Source: an uncultured Alphaproteobacteria bacterium (lineage in GTDB: Bacteria; Pseudomonadota; Alphaproteobacteria; RF32; CAG-239). From it: a DNA stretch of 64,000 bases. The stretch's first letter is position 1; every line of letters begins with the position of its first letter. The stretch lies in assembly GCA_910584385.1 (NCBI GenBank), contig CAJUAK010000002.1:1-64000 (forward strand), in the 5' to 3' direction. Below the pieces are notes generated by a model, which did not search any database, had not been told where the DNA came from, and saw only the letters and a list, made by a program, of their open reading frames with translations. The position numbers were made by a program, and so were the translations under genes. Of this stretch, positions 31,485-39,547 are shown one piece after another.

Positions 31485-32303
31485 ATGAAACAGTATTTAG
31501 ATTTGTTAAAAGACATCATGGAAAACGGCGTGGATAAGCTCGACCGCACCGGTGTGGGCACCCGTTCTGTTTTCGGGCGCCAGTTTCGTTATGATTTAAG
31601 CCAGGGGTTTCCCCTCTTAACAACCAAAAAAGTGTTCTTGAAAGGAATTATTCATGAGCTTTTGTGGTTTTTGAAAGGCGAGACAAACATTCATTACCTT
31701 TTGGAGAACAATGTTCACATCTGGGACGAATGGGCTGATGAAAACGGCAATCTTGGTCCGGTTTATGGCAAACAGTGGCGCGATTTTGGCGGCGGCGCTT
31801 TTTATGATAAGTCAGGGCAGCTTGTTCCCGGGGTGGATCAGGTTGCTGAGCTTGTTGAAAAGCTTCGCCATAATCCGAATGATCGCCGCATGATTGTCAA
31901 TGCATGGAATCCTATGCAGCTTAAAGATATGGCTTTGCCGCCCTGCCATATGTTTTTTCAGTGTTATGTGGCGAATGGCAAGCTAAGCCTGATGTTGTAT
32001 CAGCGTTCATGCGATTGCTTTTTAGGCGTGCCTTTTAACATTGCCTCTTATGCGCTGCTGACAATGATGCTGGCGCAGGTCTGCGGTTTGGAACCTGGCG
32101 AGTTTATTCATACGATGGGTGATACGCATTTGTATCTGAACCATTTTGAACAAGTCAGAGAACAGCTTTCCCGAGCGCCAAGAAAGCTTCCGGTAATGAA
32201 AATTAATCCGGAGGTTAAGGAGATTGATGATTTTCGTTTTGAAGACTTTTCTTTGGAAGCTTATGATTCTTATCCGGCAATTAAAGCGCCGGTTGCGGTT
32301 TAA
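31485..32303 (+). CDS. thyA: Thymidylate synthase
   Basis: This 272-residue enzyme makes dTMP from dUMP and methylene-tetrahydrofolate. The catalytic cysteine lies in L-P-P-C-H-M-F-F-Q, the phosphate-binding R-S-x-D-x-x-L-G-x-P-F-N-I-A-S segment follows, and R-x-G-V-G-T near the N-terminus is conserved. It is full length. No dihydrofolate reductase gene is adjacent; a strong bidirectional terminator follows. Confidence 0.98.
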   Translation: MKQYLDLLKDIMENGVDKLDRTGVGTRSVFGRQFRYDLSQGFPLLTTKKVFLKGIIHELLWFLKGETNIHYLLENNVHIWDEWADENGNLGPVYGKQWRDFGGGAFYDKSGQLVPGVDQVAELVEKLRHNPNDRRMIVNAWNPMQLKDMALPPCHMFFQCYVANGKLSLMLYQRSCDCFLGVPFNIASYALLTMMLAQVCGLEPGEFIHTMGDTHLYLNHFEQVREQLSRAPRKLPVMKINPEVKEIDDFRFEDFSLEAYDSYPAIKAPVAV

Positions 32304-32304
32304 G

Positions 32305-32334
32305 AAAAAGCCTGTCGTTAGCGACAGGCTTTTC
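32305..32334. terminator. Bidirectional terminator, thyA / Cys-rich secreted gene
   Basis: AAAAGCCTGTCG / CGACAGGCTTTT (32306-32317 with 32322-32333) lies between two convergent genes. Confidence 0.93.
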
Positions 32335-32336
32335 TA

Positions 32337-34022
32337 TTAATCGCATATTTTATTTTCTTCAGGAGCATCCTGGCATTGCCATTCTTTTTCCATCCGGTCA
32401 TCGGCTTGTAAAGAAAATTTTTGCATGCTTTCATCAAAAGAAGAACCCAGATAAATGAAATATTTGTCATAACAGGTTTTATCCTTATCCGGATTTTCCG
32501 CAATATCCAGGCGATTATTAGCATCTAAGTTATGAGTGATTTGGCTTTGCGGGTATAAATGTATGCTGGATAAGGAGTTGGGCAGGGTTAGCAAATCGCT
32601 TTTGGATATCAGATTGATTTGAGGCGTGTCTAATTCTGCTTCCGATTTTAATATGAGGTTTGACGTGTTCAGGTCAATTCCTTGTTTAACGGTGTTAACG
32701 GAATTGCAGCCTAAAATGACGCTGCCATGGTTGATTGTAGAATTAAGCAAATCTTCGGCAATCAGTTTCCCGTTAATGGTGAGTTTGCTTTTGCTGCCGG
32801 TTTGCAACAGCCCTTCCATGTTGCGGGTGATGTAGACTTCGCTGCCTGTTTCTGTCCTTAGCCGCCCTTTCAGGTTTGCAGCTAAGAAAAATTTTGTTTC
32901 AGGAGTTAGGGTGATATCGGAACAGAGGCTGCTCGCGCCTTTTATTTTAACTTCTCCGCTTAGGCTTCCGTGACCGCTGTTAAAAATGCATTCCGGGCGG
33001 TTTCCTGAAAATATCAGCTGCGCATTTTGCAAATGTCCGTTGAAATCCAGGTTTTCTTCATTTTGCATGGAGATTCTGAAGTCGACATCGCTGATGTATT
33101 GGTCAAAAATATTTTTATAACGTTCAATATTTGCCGAGGATAAGTTTAGAGTGATTATCGGGCGTTGCGCTGTCCGGCATTCCGGGGTATCCAGGCTTTG
33201 GTAAGAACGGATTTCCGTCATGTTGGGATTGAACTCCGGATTTGTAACATCATCTTTGATGAGATTTGCATTGGGAAAAGTCAGGCGGGCAAGCTTTTCG
33301 CAGTTAAGTTTGCAGCGCATGTAGCTGTTATCGTCCGGGCAGAGTTCGGCGTCTTCTGATTCCAGGCAGCTGCGGCTGGCAAAACCGGCAGCGTGGCACT
33401 TTATTTCTGAATTTTGGCAGCTCTTATAAAGCATTTTTTTGCCGCTCAGGCAAGAAGCGGTGTCTGGCGTTTCCGGCCCCATCGGACATTCGACGTAGCC
33501 TTCGCAGGCTGCCGGTTTTATTTTAATGCGTATTTTTCCCGAGCAGGTGTGGCAGGCTTCGCCATCTTGAACGAATCCCCGCGGCAAATCTTCAATAGAC
33601 AAGGGATAGTCTTCGCAATTGGTGCAGCATAATCCATAATCTGCGGAATAGGGGCATTTGACGGCAGAAAGCTGGCAATCGTCCTGGGATTTATATCCTG
33701 CTTCCCGGCAGGCTTGGGGAATGTCTTCCCGGCAGGATTTATAAAGGGGAAAATTATTTGGGCATTTGTCTTCTGCAAAAGAAGGAAGTTTGCAGTCTGT
33801 CAAAACATAAGTGTAGCCTTGCTGCCGGCACCAGGCTGCCTGGGAACAGCTTTTAAAATATTTCTCATGATAAGGGCAGGCGTCTTCCGGCGATGTCTGG
33901 GGACTGCAGTTTTTTTCTGTTATCGTGTAGCCGGCATCAAGGCATTTTTGTTCAATGCGGTCAAAAGCGCCGGCAGAAGTGGCGGATAGCAATAAGATTA
34001 AAACAGCTGAAATTTTAGACAT
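32337..34022 (-). CDS. Secreted Cys-rich protein with repetitive C-terminal half
   Basis: This 561-residue protein has a clear signal peptide (residues 1-19, ending S-A-G-A before F-D). Residues 20-250 hold repeats of the form C-P-x4-Y-x-x-C and Q-x-C-x-x-x-G-Y, giving dozens of cysteines. Residues 260-540 are poor in Cys and made of short alternating hydrophobic strands with recurring Asn, Gly and Ser, which suggests a parallel beta-helix but no named domain. There is no autotransporter barrel, LPxTG or lipobox. It resembles in style, but not in detail, the Cys-rich proteins at 1-533 and 52157. An extracellular or surface role is inferred. Confidence 0.65.
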   Translation of the reverse strand: MSKISAVLILLLSATSAGAFDRIEQKCLDAGYTITEKNCSPQTSPEDACPYHEKYFKSCSQAAWCRQQGYTYVLTDCKLPSFAEDKCPNNFPLYKSCREDIPQACREAGYKSQDDCQLSAVKCPYSADYGLCCTNCEDYPLSIEDLPRGFVQDGEACHTCSGKIRIKIKPAACEGYVECPMGPETPDTASCLSGKKMLYKSCQNSEIKCHAAGFASRSCLESEDAELCPDDNSYMRCKLNCEKLARLTFPNANLIKDDVTNPEFNPNMTEIRSYQSLDTPECRTAQRPIITLNLSSANIERYKNIFDQYISDVDFRISMQNEENLDFNGHLQNAQLIFSGNRPECIFNSGHGSLSGEVKIKGASSLCSDITLTPETKFFLAANLKGRLRTETGSEVYITRNMEGLLQTGSKSKLTINGKLIAEDLLNSTINHGSVILGCNSVNTVKQGIDLNTSNLILKSEAELDTPQINLISKSDLLTLPNSLSSIHLYPQSQITHNLDANNRLDIAENPDKDKTCYDKYFIYLGSSFDESMQKFSLQADDRMEKEWQCQDAPEENKICD

Positions 34023-34194
34023 ATCTGAGCCTTTCCTGATTATCTGTTTGTTAAGTTTATGTTTTTTAATTTAAAAAGAGGTTAAAAAGAAAATATTTTG
34101 ACAAAAATTTAAAAAACGTCTGGATTTAAACCCTAAAATGTGGTATGGTGTGTCCTGTCTTGAAAAAAATAGATAATGAAGGGTGAGAAAAACA

Positions 34195-34701
34195 ATGAAC
34201 AAAAAGCTTTCATACAAAAGTGCTTTTAATTCCGGAGACTTTGTCGTTTATCCGGCTCATGGCGTGGGAAAAATCTCGGATATCGCCAAGCAGAAGATTG
34301 CCGGCAGCGAATTGGAATTGATTGTGGTCAATTTTGATAAAGATAAAATGACGCTGCGCATTCCAATGGCTAAAGCTGAAACAACAGGTTTGCGGAAAAT
34401 TTCAGACAGCTCGGTCATGAATGACGCTTTGACCACTTTAAAAGGGAAAGCCCGGGTTAAAAAAGTTATGTGGTCCAGGCGCGCCCAGGAATATGAAAAC
34501 AAAATCAACTCCGGAAGCCCGGTAGCAATTGCGGAAGTTGTCCGCGATTTGTACCGCAGCGAGAATTTGGCAGAACAATCTTACAGCGAAAGGCAGATTT
34601 ATGAGCAGGCTTTAGACCGTCTTGCCAATGAATATGCTGTTTGTGAAAATATTACACCCGCCGCGGCAACTGAAAAATTGCTCGGAATATTGGCAAAATA
34701 A
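34195..34701 (+). CDS. CarD-family transcriptional regulator
   Basis: This 168-residue protein has the CarD RNA-polymerase-interacting Tudor-like domain (G-D-F-V-V-Y-P-A-H-G-V-G-K-I, residues 14-27) and the helical DNA-binding domain, including W-S-R-R-A-Q-E-Y. The family stabilises promoter open complexes without sequence specificity. The ATG at 34195 is chosen over the GTG at 34183 because GAAGGG overlaps the latter. A TTGACA at 34098 has no convincing -10 at the right distance. It ends at a strong terminator. Confidence 0.93.
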   Translation: MNKKLSYKSAFNSGDFVVYPAHGVGKISDIAKQKIAGSELELIVVNFDKDKMTLRIPMAKAETTGLRKISDSSVMNDALTTLKGKARVKKVMWSRRAQEYENKINSGSPVAIAEVVRDLYRSENLAEQSYSERQIYEQALDRLANEYAVCENITPAAATEKLLGILAK

Positions 34702-34729
34702 AAAAAGACTCCGTCTTTAAAATATTTGA

Positions 34730-34765
34730 AAAAGCAACCCTATTTTTTAGGGTTGCTTTTTTTTG
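34730..34765 (+). terminator. Terminator of the CarD gene
   Basis: AAAGCAACCCT / AGGGTTGCTTT (34731-34741 with 34749-34759) with an eight-T run. A weaker AAAGAC/GTCTTT hairpin precedes it. Confidence 0.94.
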
Positions 34766-34808
34766 TGCATAAGGCTGGGGATAAAGATTCATTGGCTTGC
34801 GAATCAAA

Positions 34809-35267
34809 ATGCCGTCTTCAATTATAAAGCATGTTCAGTTTTTAAATTTTGAAGTGGCTAAGATGGAAGACAGCGATTTTTTAGTTGAGCAAACAGACGA
34901 TATAGTGGTTTCCGCTTGTCCGGTTTTGATGGATGAGAGTGCCAACCGCTCGGTTTGGGGCTATTATCTGTGCATTGAAAATAATTCGGCGCACAAGATT
35001 CAGATTGTTGGAAAAAACTGGAATATTACGGATGACAAAGGCCATTTTTATTGCGATCACAGTGCGGGATTTAAAGGCGAGATTCCTGTTTTGGAACCCG
35101 GCGAATGTTTTGAATTTACCAGTACGGCGCCTTTAGAATCGAAACAGGCTGTTTTTTATGGCAGCTGCCAGGTTCGGCAAGAAGGCGAAAGCCAAGTGCG
35201 CGAAATTAAGGTTCCGACCTTTTGCCTTGCTTCGAAAAAAATGCCTGCCAATGCCTGGGCAAATTAA
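34809..35267 (+). CDS. ApaG-domain (DUF525) protein, divergent
   Basis: This 152-residue protein carries an ApaG-type fibronectin-like fold: W-G-Y-Y-L-C-I-E-N-N, then W-N-I-T-D-x-x-G and G-E-I-P-V-L-E-P-G-E-C-F-E-F. The glycine-rich G-x-G-V-V-G loop of typical ApaG is replaced by A-G-F-K-G, so it is a divergent member. ApaG's role is unclear (linked to Co2+ resistance in Salmonella). The ATG at 34809 is preferred to the TTG at 34797, though neither has a clear ribosome site. A shared terminator follows. Confidence 0.75.
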   Translation: MPSSIIKHVQFLNFEVAKMEDSDFLVEQTDDIVVSACPVLMDESANRSVWGYYLCIENNSAHKIQIVGKNWNITDDKGHFYCDHSAGFKGEIPVLEPGECFEFTSTAPLESKQAVFYGSCQVRQEGESQVREIKVPTFCLASKKMPANAWAN

Positions 35268-35297
35268 AAAAAAAGCCGCTTAAGCGGCTTTTTTTTT
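35266..35297. terminator. Bidirectional palindromic terminator
   Basis: AGCCGCTT / AAGCGGCT (35274-35289) is flanked by an A run and a T run of about nine each, between convergent genes. Confidence 0.94.
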
Positions 35298-35916
35298 AAT
35301 CATCGTAAGTTTGTATATAAGTGTTATCCATTACATACATGTTCAAATATTTGCGGATGTTCTGTTCCATTTGGATGTTGAATTCGTTGAACAGCTTGTC
35401 AACCATTCCGTTCCAATATTGCTCTTTTTCCGCAAGGCTGACATCTGCCGGAAGCACAAGTTCACGCCAGGCGTTGATTTCTGTTTCTGCTTTGGCTTTG
35501 TCATGAGAATCTATGATTCTTAAAACAACAACCAGATGCGCCTTGTAAATAATCCGGTCTTTGTAAAAGAGTTGTCCGGATTTTTCAATTTCTTCCGTTA
35601 CGCTCGCGTCTTTGATGATAAATTCAGCCTGGCGGTTGCTGCTGAAATCATCCGCCTGGAGGCGGTCGCGCGCCCAAAGCTTGGCGGTTTTTTCAATAGA
35701 GACGGGGAAAAGGTGCTCAACGTTCGGACGGGTAAAGCTGGGCATGAATTCCGAGCGGATATCAATCCGGCTGACGCTTAAACGGATGGGGGCGTCTTCT
35801 GTGTAGCGGGGTTCCTGATAACGCTTTACTTCAGCTTCATCATTGCCAACACCGGCGCAGCCGCCTAGCAAAAGCAGCCCTGTAAATAAGGCCAGAAATT
35901 TATTTTTGATAAGCAT
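35296..35916 (-). CDS. Predicted lipoprotein, 206 residues
   Basis: A signal peptide with lipobox L-L-G-G-C20 indicates lipid attachment at Cys20 and anchoring in the periplasm. The mature part is soluble, with S-R-I-D-I-R-S-E-F and an Asp/Glu-rich C-terminus; it resembles conserved alphaproteobacterial lipoproteins of unknown function. It is a single-gene unit. A perfect 15-bp palindrome lies 13 bases upstream of the start codon and may be an operator. Confidence 0.8.
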   Translation of the reverse strand: MLIKNKFLALFTGLLLLGGCAGVGNDEAEVKRYQEPRYTEDAPIRLSVSRIDIRSEFMPSFTRPNVEHLFPVSIEKTAKLWARDRLQADDFSSNRQAEFIIKDASVTEEIEKSGQLFYKDRIIYKAHLVVVLRIIDSHDKAKAETEINAWRELVLPADVSLAEKEQYWNGMVDKLFNEFNIQMEQNIRKYLNMYVMDNTYIQTYDD

Positions 35917-35928
35917 GACATATTATCC

Positions 35929-35943
35929 CAATAGTTACTATTG
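35929..35943. promoter_or_regulatory. Palindrome upstream of the lipoprotein gene
   Basis: CAATAGT-T-ACTATTG is a perfect 7-1-7 inverted repeat, 13-27 bases upstream of the lipoprotein start codon. It could be an operator or a leader hairpin. Confidence 0.4.
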
Positions 35944-35981
35944 TTTTGAACTTAACGAATATAAATTAATATATGCTTAAT

Positions 35982-36899
35982 TTAGTGTTTGACGAGTTCG
36001 CCCTTTTTAAAGCTATATTCTTCCGAACAAAAATGGCATTGGGCCGTGATGCATCCGTCCTTTAAAAGCTCGTTAATTTCCGCTTCGGAAAAACTGCTTA
36101 AGGTTGCCTGCAGTTTCTCGCGGCTGCAGCGACAGCCGAATTGGTAGCTTTTGACATTGTTGATGGCCAGGCTGTCTGCATGGTACAGGCGGTGGAGAAT
36201 GTCTTCGCTGCTGAGCGAATTGTCAAAAACTTCATCTCCCTGAAGGCTTTCCAAGAAAATCTTTGCCTGGTTCCAAGCTTCGCTTTGCTCTTCAGCCGAA
36301 AGTTCTTTGCCGCCTTTTACCGGAATTTTTTGCAGCATGATGCCGCCGGCCAGCCAAGATTTGGAATCGCCCTGCGGCGAATGCAAAAAGAGTTTCAAGT
36401 CCGTGTCAATTTGTTCGGATTGTTTGAAGTAGCGGAGGGCTATTTCCCGAAGGGTTTTTCCTTGCAAGTCGACAATGCCCTGGTAAAGCTCTGTGTCCGG
36501 CCCTTGGTCGACCGTAAAGGCCAAATGCCCTTCTTCCAACAAATGCGGGGCTTCTTCAATTTCACCGCTTTTTTTACGCAAGGCTTGGGCTTGTTTCAGG
36601 TGTTCTTCGTCAAAATTGGCGCAAGCGCGGATTTTTCCTTCTGAGGTTACGTCTACCACAACCATGGATATTGGCCCGTTTCCTTGAATTTGCAAAGTGA
36701 AGAGCCCTTCATATTTTAGGGTGCTGGAAAGCATGGCGCCTAAAACCGTGCATTCGGCGATAACGGCTGAAACGCTTTCCGGGTATTGGTGTTTTTTTAA
36801 TATGGTGTTCAAAACCTCGTTGAGGCGGATAAAACGCCCCATGAAGGCGCCGCTGGCAATATGAAAAGAGAGGCAGTTATCAAAATTATTCATTTGCAC
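35982..36899 (-). CDS. hslO: Hsp33 redox-regulated chaperone
   Basis: This 305-residue cytoplasmic holdase is activated when its C-terminal zinc site is oxidised. The four zinc cysteines are present as C-R-C-S (about residue 260) and C-H-F-C (about 291), the C-x-C ... C-x-x-C pattern of Hsp33. The N-terminal domain shows G-P-I-S-M-V-V-V-D and the G-Q-x-x-Y-Q-G-I-V equivalent (T-E-L-Y-Q-G-I-V). An in-frame M-Q-M pair makes the exact start uncertain by two residues. It is divergent from recX. Confidence 0.95.
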   Translation of the reverse strand: MQMNNFDNCLSFHIASGAFMGRFIRLNEVLNTILKKHQYPESVSAVIAECTVLGAMLSSTLKYEGLFTLQIQGNGPISMVVVDVTSEGKIRACANFDEEHLKQAQALRKKSGEIEEAPHLLEEGHLAFTVDQGPDTELYQGIVDLQGKTLREIALRYFKQSEQIDTDLKLFLHSPQGDSKSWLAGGIMLQKIPVKGGKELSAEEQSEAWNQAKIFLESLQGDEVFDNSLSSEDILHRLYHADSLAINNVKSYQFGCRCSREKLQATLSSFSEAEINELLKDGCITAQCHFCSEEYSFKKGELVKH

Positions 36900-36963
36900 T
36901 ATTATTTTCCTTATTCTATGTTATCTTTTAGATGAACTTAATGTAAAATAAAGGATTTTTCAA

Positions 36964-37515
36964 GTGTTGGAAAATGGGCAGCCTCTAAAAAAAACGAAAA
37001 CATTGCGAAAAATAACGCCCCAACGGCTTAAAAATATTGCGCTATACTATTTGAAACGCTTTGATTCTTCGGTGGCGAATCTGCGTTCTGTGCTGCGCCG
37101 GCGCGTTGAGGAATATGCTTATTTCAACAAGGAATTCGACAAGCATGAAGCTTATGCCTGGATTGAAAGCATTTTGGAAGATTTTGAAAGCTATGGCTAT
37201 CTGAATGACGAGCGCTATGGCGAAATTAAGGTGCGCAATTATTTGGCAGCGGGAAAATCTGCCCGTTATATTCAGGGAAAGATGAAGCAAAAAGGCATTT
37301 CAGAGCAAGTTGTGGATGAACTGTTGGAGAACAGCGGGTATGATGCATACGAATCGGCTTTGGCTTTGGCAAAAAAGAAAAAAATAGGTCCGTTCCGAGC
37401 TCCGGAATCCCGCCGGGAAATGCGCAATAAGGATATGGCTGCACTTATTCGGGCAGGGTTTGACTATGATGTTGTCTGCAAAATTATGGGAGAGGAAGGT
37501 CTTGAGGCTGATTAG
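36964..37515 (+). CDS. recX: Regulatory protein RecX
   Basis: This 183-residue three-helix-repeat protein modulates RecA filaments. Family elements A-L-Y-Y-L-K-R-F, L-R-R-R, the Y-L-N-D-E-R-Y-x-E segment and I-Q-G-K-M-K-Q-K-G-I are visible. The start is GTG (or the adjacent TTG at 36967), with AAGGA nine bases upstream. recA is not adjacent. Its end overlaps the convergent small acidic gene by 4 bases. Confidence 0.85.
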   Translation: MLENGQPLKKTKTLRKITPQRLKNIALYYLKRFDSSVANLRSVLRRRVEEYAYFNKEFDKHEAYAWIESILEDFESYGYLNDERYGEIKVRNYLAAGKSARYIQGKMKQKGISEQVVDELLENSGYDAYESALALAKKKKIGPFRAPESRREMRNKDMAALIRAGFDYDVVCKIMGEEGLEAD

Positions 37516-37811
37516 TCTGTGATTTCAGCTTCATAGGCATAAACGATTTCCGTATCTTCGTCTTTTTCTTCCTGGCTGAGCTCGCAGACAAGGAGAGAAT
37601 CTGCTTCTGCGAGGGAATCAAAAACTTCTGCCGGAATTTCGCTTAACTCGATGACATCCCCTTCGTTGCGGGTCAGGACAGCTGTTTGCGCTTGGCTGTC
37701 AAAGGCAATGCTGGCGTTTTGAGGTTCGCCTTCGCGGGCATATATCAGCAACATTACTTCATCTTCATCATTAATCAGAAAGTCGAAAGTATTAAAATCA
37801 TTGCCGGTCAT
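37512..37811 (-). CDS. Small acidic hypothetical protein, 99 residues
   Basis: I do not recognise this family. The protein is strongly acidic (many Asp/Glu, few Lys/Arg), has no signal or membrane segment, and looks like a compact beta-rich domain with an acidic tail (E-E-K-D-E-D-T-E). It is encoded convergently with recX (4-base overlap) and divergently from the membrane protease-like gene. Frame integrity and codon use suggest it is real. Confidence 0.6.
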   Translation of the reverse strand: MTGNDFNTFDFLINDEDEVMLLIYAREGEPQNASIAFDSQAQTAVLTRNEGDVIELSEIPAEVFDSLAEADSLLVCELSQEEKDEDTEIVYAYEAEITD

Positions 37812-37984
37812 CGTTTTATCCTTTTTGTTTGTTTTTTGTTATTTTATCAATACAAACATAAAATACAAGTTTTATCTGTATGTTTTATACTCTAATAAAG
37901 TAGTTGAAAAAATGTTAATAGATTGTAGATAAAAAATGAAAAATCCCATAATTTTGCTATACTTGCCGAAAATATGGAGGTTTT

Positions 37985-38677
37985 ATGCGAGTATTGGCCG
38001 ATAAATTTATTGAATTGCTTAAATGGCCCGTGGCTGTTTTTATGCTTCTGTCTCTGCCTGCTTATGTGCAGTCCATTTCTTATTTTCCATTTTTTACCGT
38101 GCGATATTTGTCTTTGATTGCGGGTTTTTTCTGCTTTTTTATTTCCTGGGGGATGATGGATAAGGAGATAAAAACCAATATGGAAATTGCCGCCCATGAA
38201 ATGACGCATGCTTTTTTTGCGCTGCTGACCTTTCATAAAGTGAAGGGGCTGCGCGTTAATCCGGATAACAGCGGCGGCGAAATGGCTTTTGAAGGAAGCG
38301 GAAACTGGCTGATTATTATCGCGCCATACTTCTTTCCCCTGTTTGGCTTTGTTGTTATGCTGGCTATAGGCTTTTTTGTTAACCTGGGGGAGCAGGGCGT
38401 TAACCACTATATTGCTAACGGCGTTTTAGGATTTTTTATCGGGTATCACATGGATACGGTCGGGTCGCAGATTCATGAAAAGCAAACTGACCTGCCAAAA
38501 GTTTCTTACAAATTTTGCATTATGTTTTTGCCGTCTGCAAATTTATGGGCTTTGGGAAGCATGCTGGCTTTTAACAGCCGCGGCTGGGACGGATTTTGGC
38601 TTTACCAGGGATTGATAAAAATGCTTAATGACCGGAATTTGGCTTATGCCAAAGCTTTAATCGGGCAATTCTTCTAA
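37985..38677 (+). CDS. HExxH membrane protein, M50B-like
   Basis: This 230-residue protein has about five membrane helices and a zinc-protease signature H71-E-M-T-H75 at the start of a helix, as in M50-type intramembrane or membrane-bound metallopeptidases. A later G-Y-H-M-D-T-V-G segment (about residues 160-167) could supply a further ligand. M50B-like proteins of unknown substrate are common. TTATG after GGAGG (37977) gives a good start. Its 3' end overlaps the convergent LD-carboxypeptidase gene by 21 bases. A second HExxH membrane protein lies at 42469. Confidence 0.65.
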   Translation: MRVLADKFIELLKWPVAVFMLLSLPAYVQSISYFPFFTVRYLSLIAGFFCFFISWGMMDKEIKTNMEIAAHEMTHAFFALLTFHKVKGLRVNPDNSGGEMAFEGSGNWLIIIAPYFFPLFGFVVMLAIGFFVNLGEQGVNHYIANGVLGFFIGYHMDTVGSQIHEKQTDLPKVSYKFCIMFLPSANLWALGSMLAFNSRGWDGFWLYQGLIKMLNDRNLAYAKALIGQFF

Positions 38678-39547
38678 TTGGCAGGCATTTGCGTTTAATT
38701 TAAATTTTTTGCCCATCTTTAGAGCATATTTATCTTTTATGTGCCCAAAGGGAAAGTCATAAATGATTGGGAAGGGGGCGGATTTTGCAAAACGGAACAA
38801 AACCTCCTCAACCGAACCATATGAAGAATCCGGCGTATCGCATTCTGTAAACTTTCCGAAAACTATTCCTGCTATCTTATTGAAATCCTGATGTTGACGC
38901 AGGGTTGTCAGCAGGCGGTCTATCTTGTAAGGTTTTTCGCATTCGTCCTCCAAGACAAGTATCTTATTTGCGATATCCGGAAAATATCTGGTGCCGCACA
39001 AGTCGCAAACCATGCTTAGGCAGTCGCCAAGCAGAATGCCTTCGGCCATTCCCGGACGCATTGTTTTTCCGCCCGGCAACAATTGTTTTTTTCCGGAAAC
39101 GGCATCTTCAAAAGATTGGCGCACCATTGTTGAAACGGGCAAGGCGCGGAAATCGTAGTCCAAAGAGAAACCGCTGATATACGGATTTTGCGTTTTGGCG
39201 TAAATGCCTAACTGCAATGCCGTGTTATCGCTGTGCCCGACCAAAATTTTAGGATTTTTTCTGATTATATCGAAATCAAGGTAAGATAAAAGCCTTTGGG
39301 AACCTGCGCCGCCCGAAGCGCAAAAAATGATGTCAACATCTGGGTTGGAAAACATATCCATAATGTCTTTTGCCCGTTGTTTTTCTGCGCTTTCATCAAA
39401 GAGGGCGTTTTCAAGAACTTGTCCGCAGACAAGTTTATACCCGGCTTGTTCCAGATAGGACAAGCCTTTGGAAAAATCTTTTTTTCCGCTTAATGAAATG
39501 GAGGGCGAAATAATTCCCGCAGTTTTCCCTTTTCCAGGCTGAAACAT
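38657..39547 (-). CDS. ldcA: LD-carboxypeptidase (peptidase S66)
   Basis: This 296-residue cytoplasmic serine peptidase removes the terminal D-Ala from murein tetrapeptides during peptidoglycan recycling. The Ser-Glu-His triad is visible: S106 in G-H-S-D-N-T-A, E200 in V-L-E-D-E and H269 in F-P-F-G-H. The length fits LdcA (about 300). It begins immediately after the stop of the Mpl-like ligase gene, so the two are co-transcribed and act in sequence: LdcA makes the tripeptide that Mpl reattaches to UDP-MurNAc. Confidence 0.92.
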   Translation of the reverse strand: MFQPGKGKTAGIISPSISLSGKKDFSKGLSYLEQAGYKLVCGQVLENALFDESAEKQRAKDIMDMFSNPDVDIIFCASGGAGSQRLLSYLDFDIIRKNPKILVGHSDNTALQLGIYAKTQNPYISGFSLDYDFRALPVSTMVRQSFEDAVSGKKQLLPGGKTMRPGMAEGILLGDCLSMVCDLCGTRYFPDIANKILVLEDECEKPYKIDRLLTTLRQHQDFNKIAGIVFGKFTECDTPDSSYGSVEEVLFRFAKSAPFPIIYDFPFGHIKDKYALKMGKKFKLNANACQLEELPD

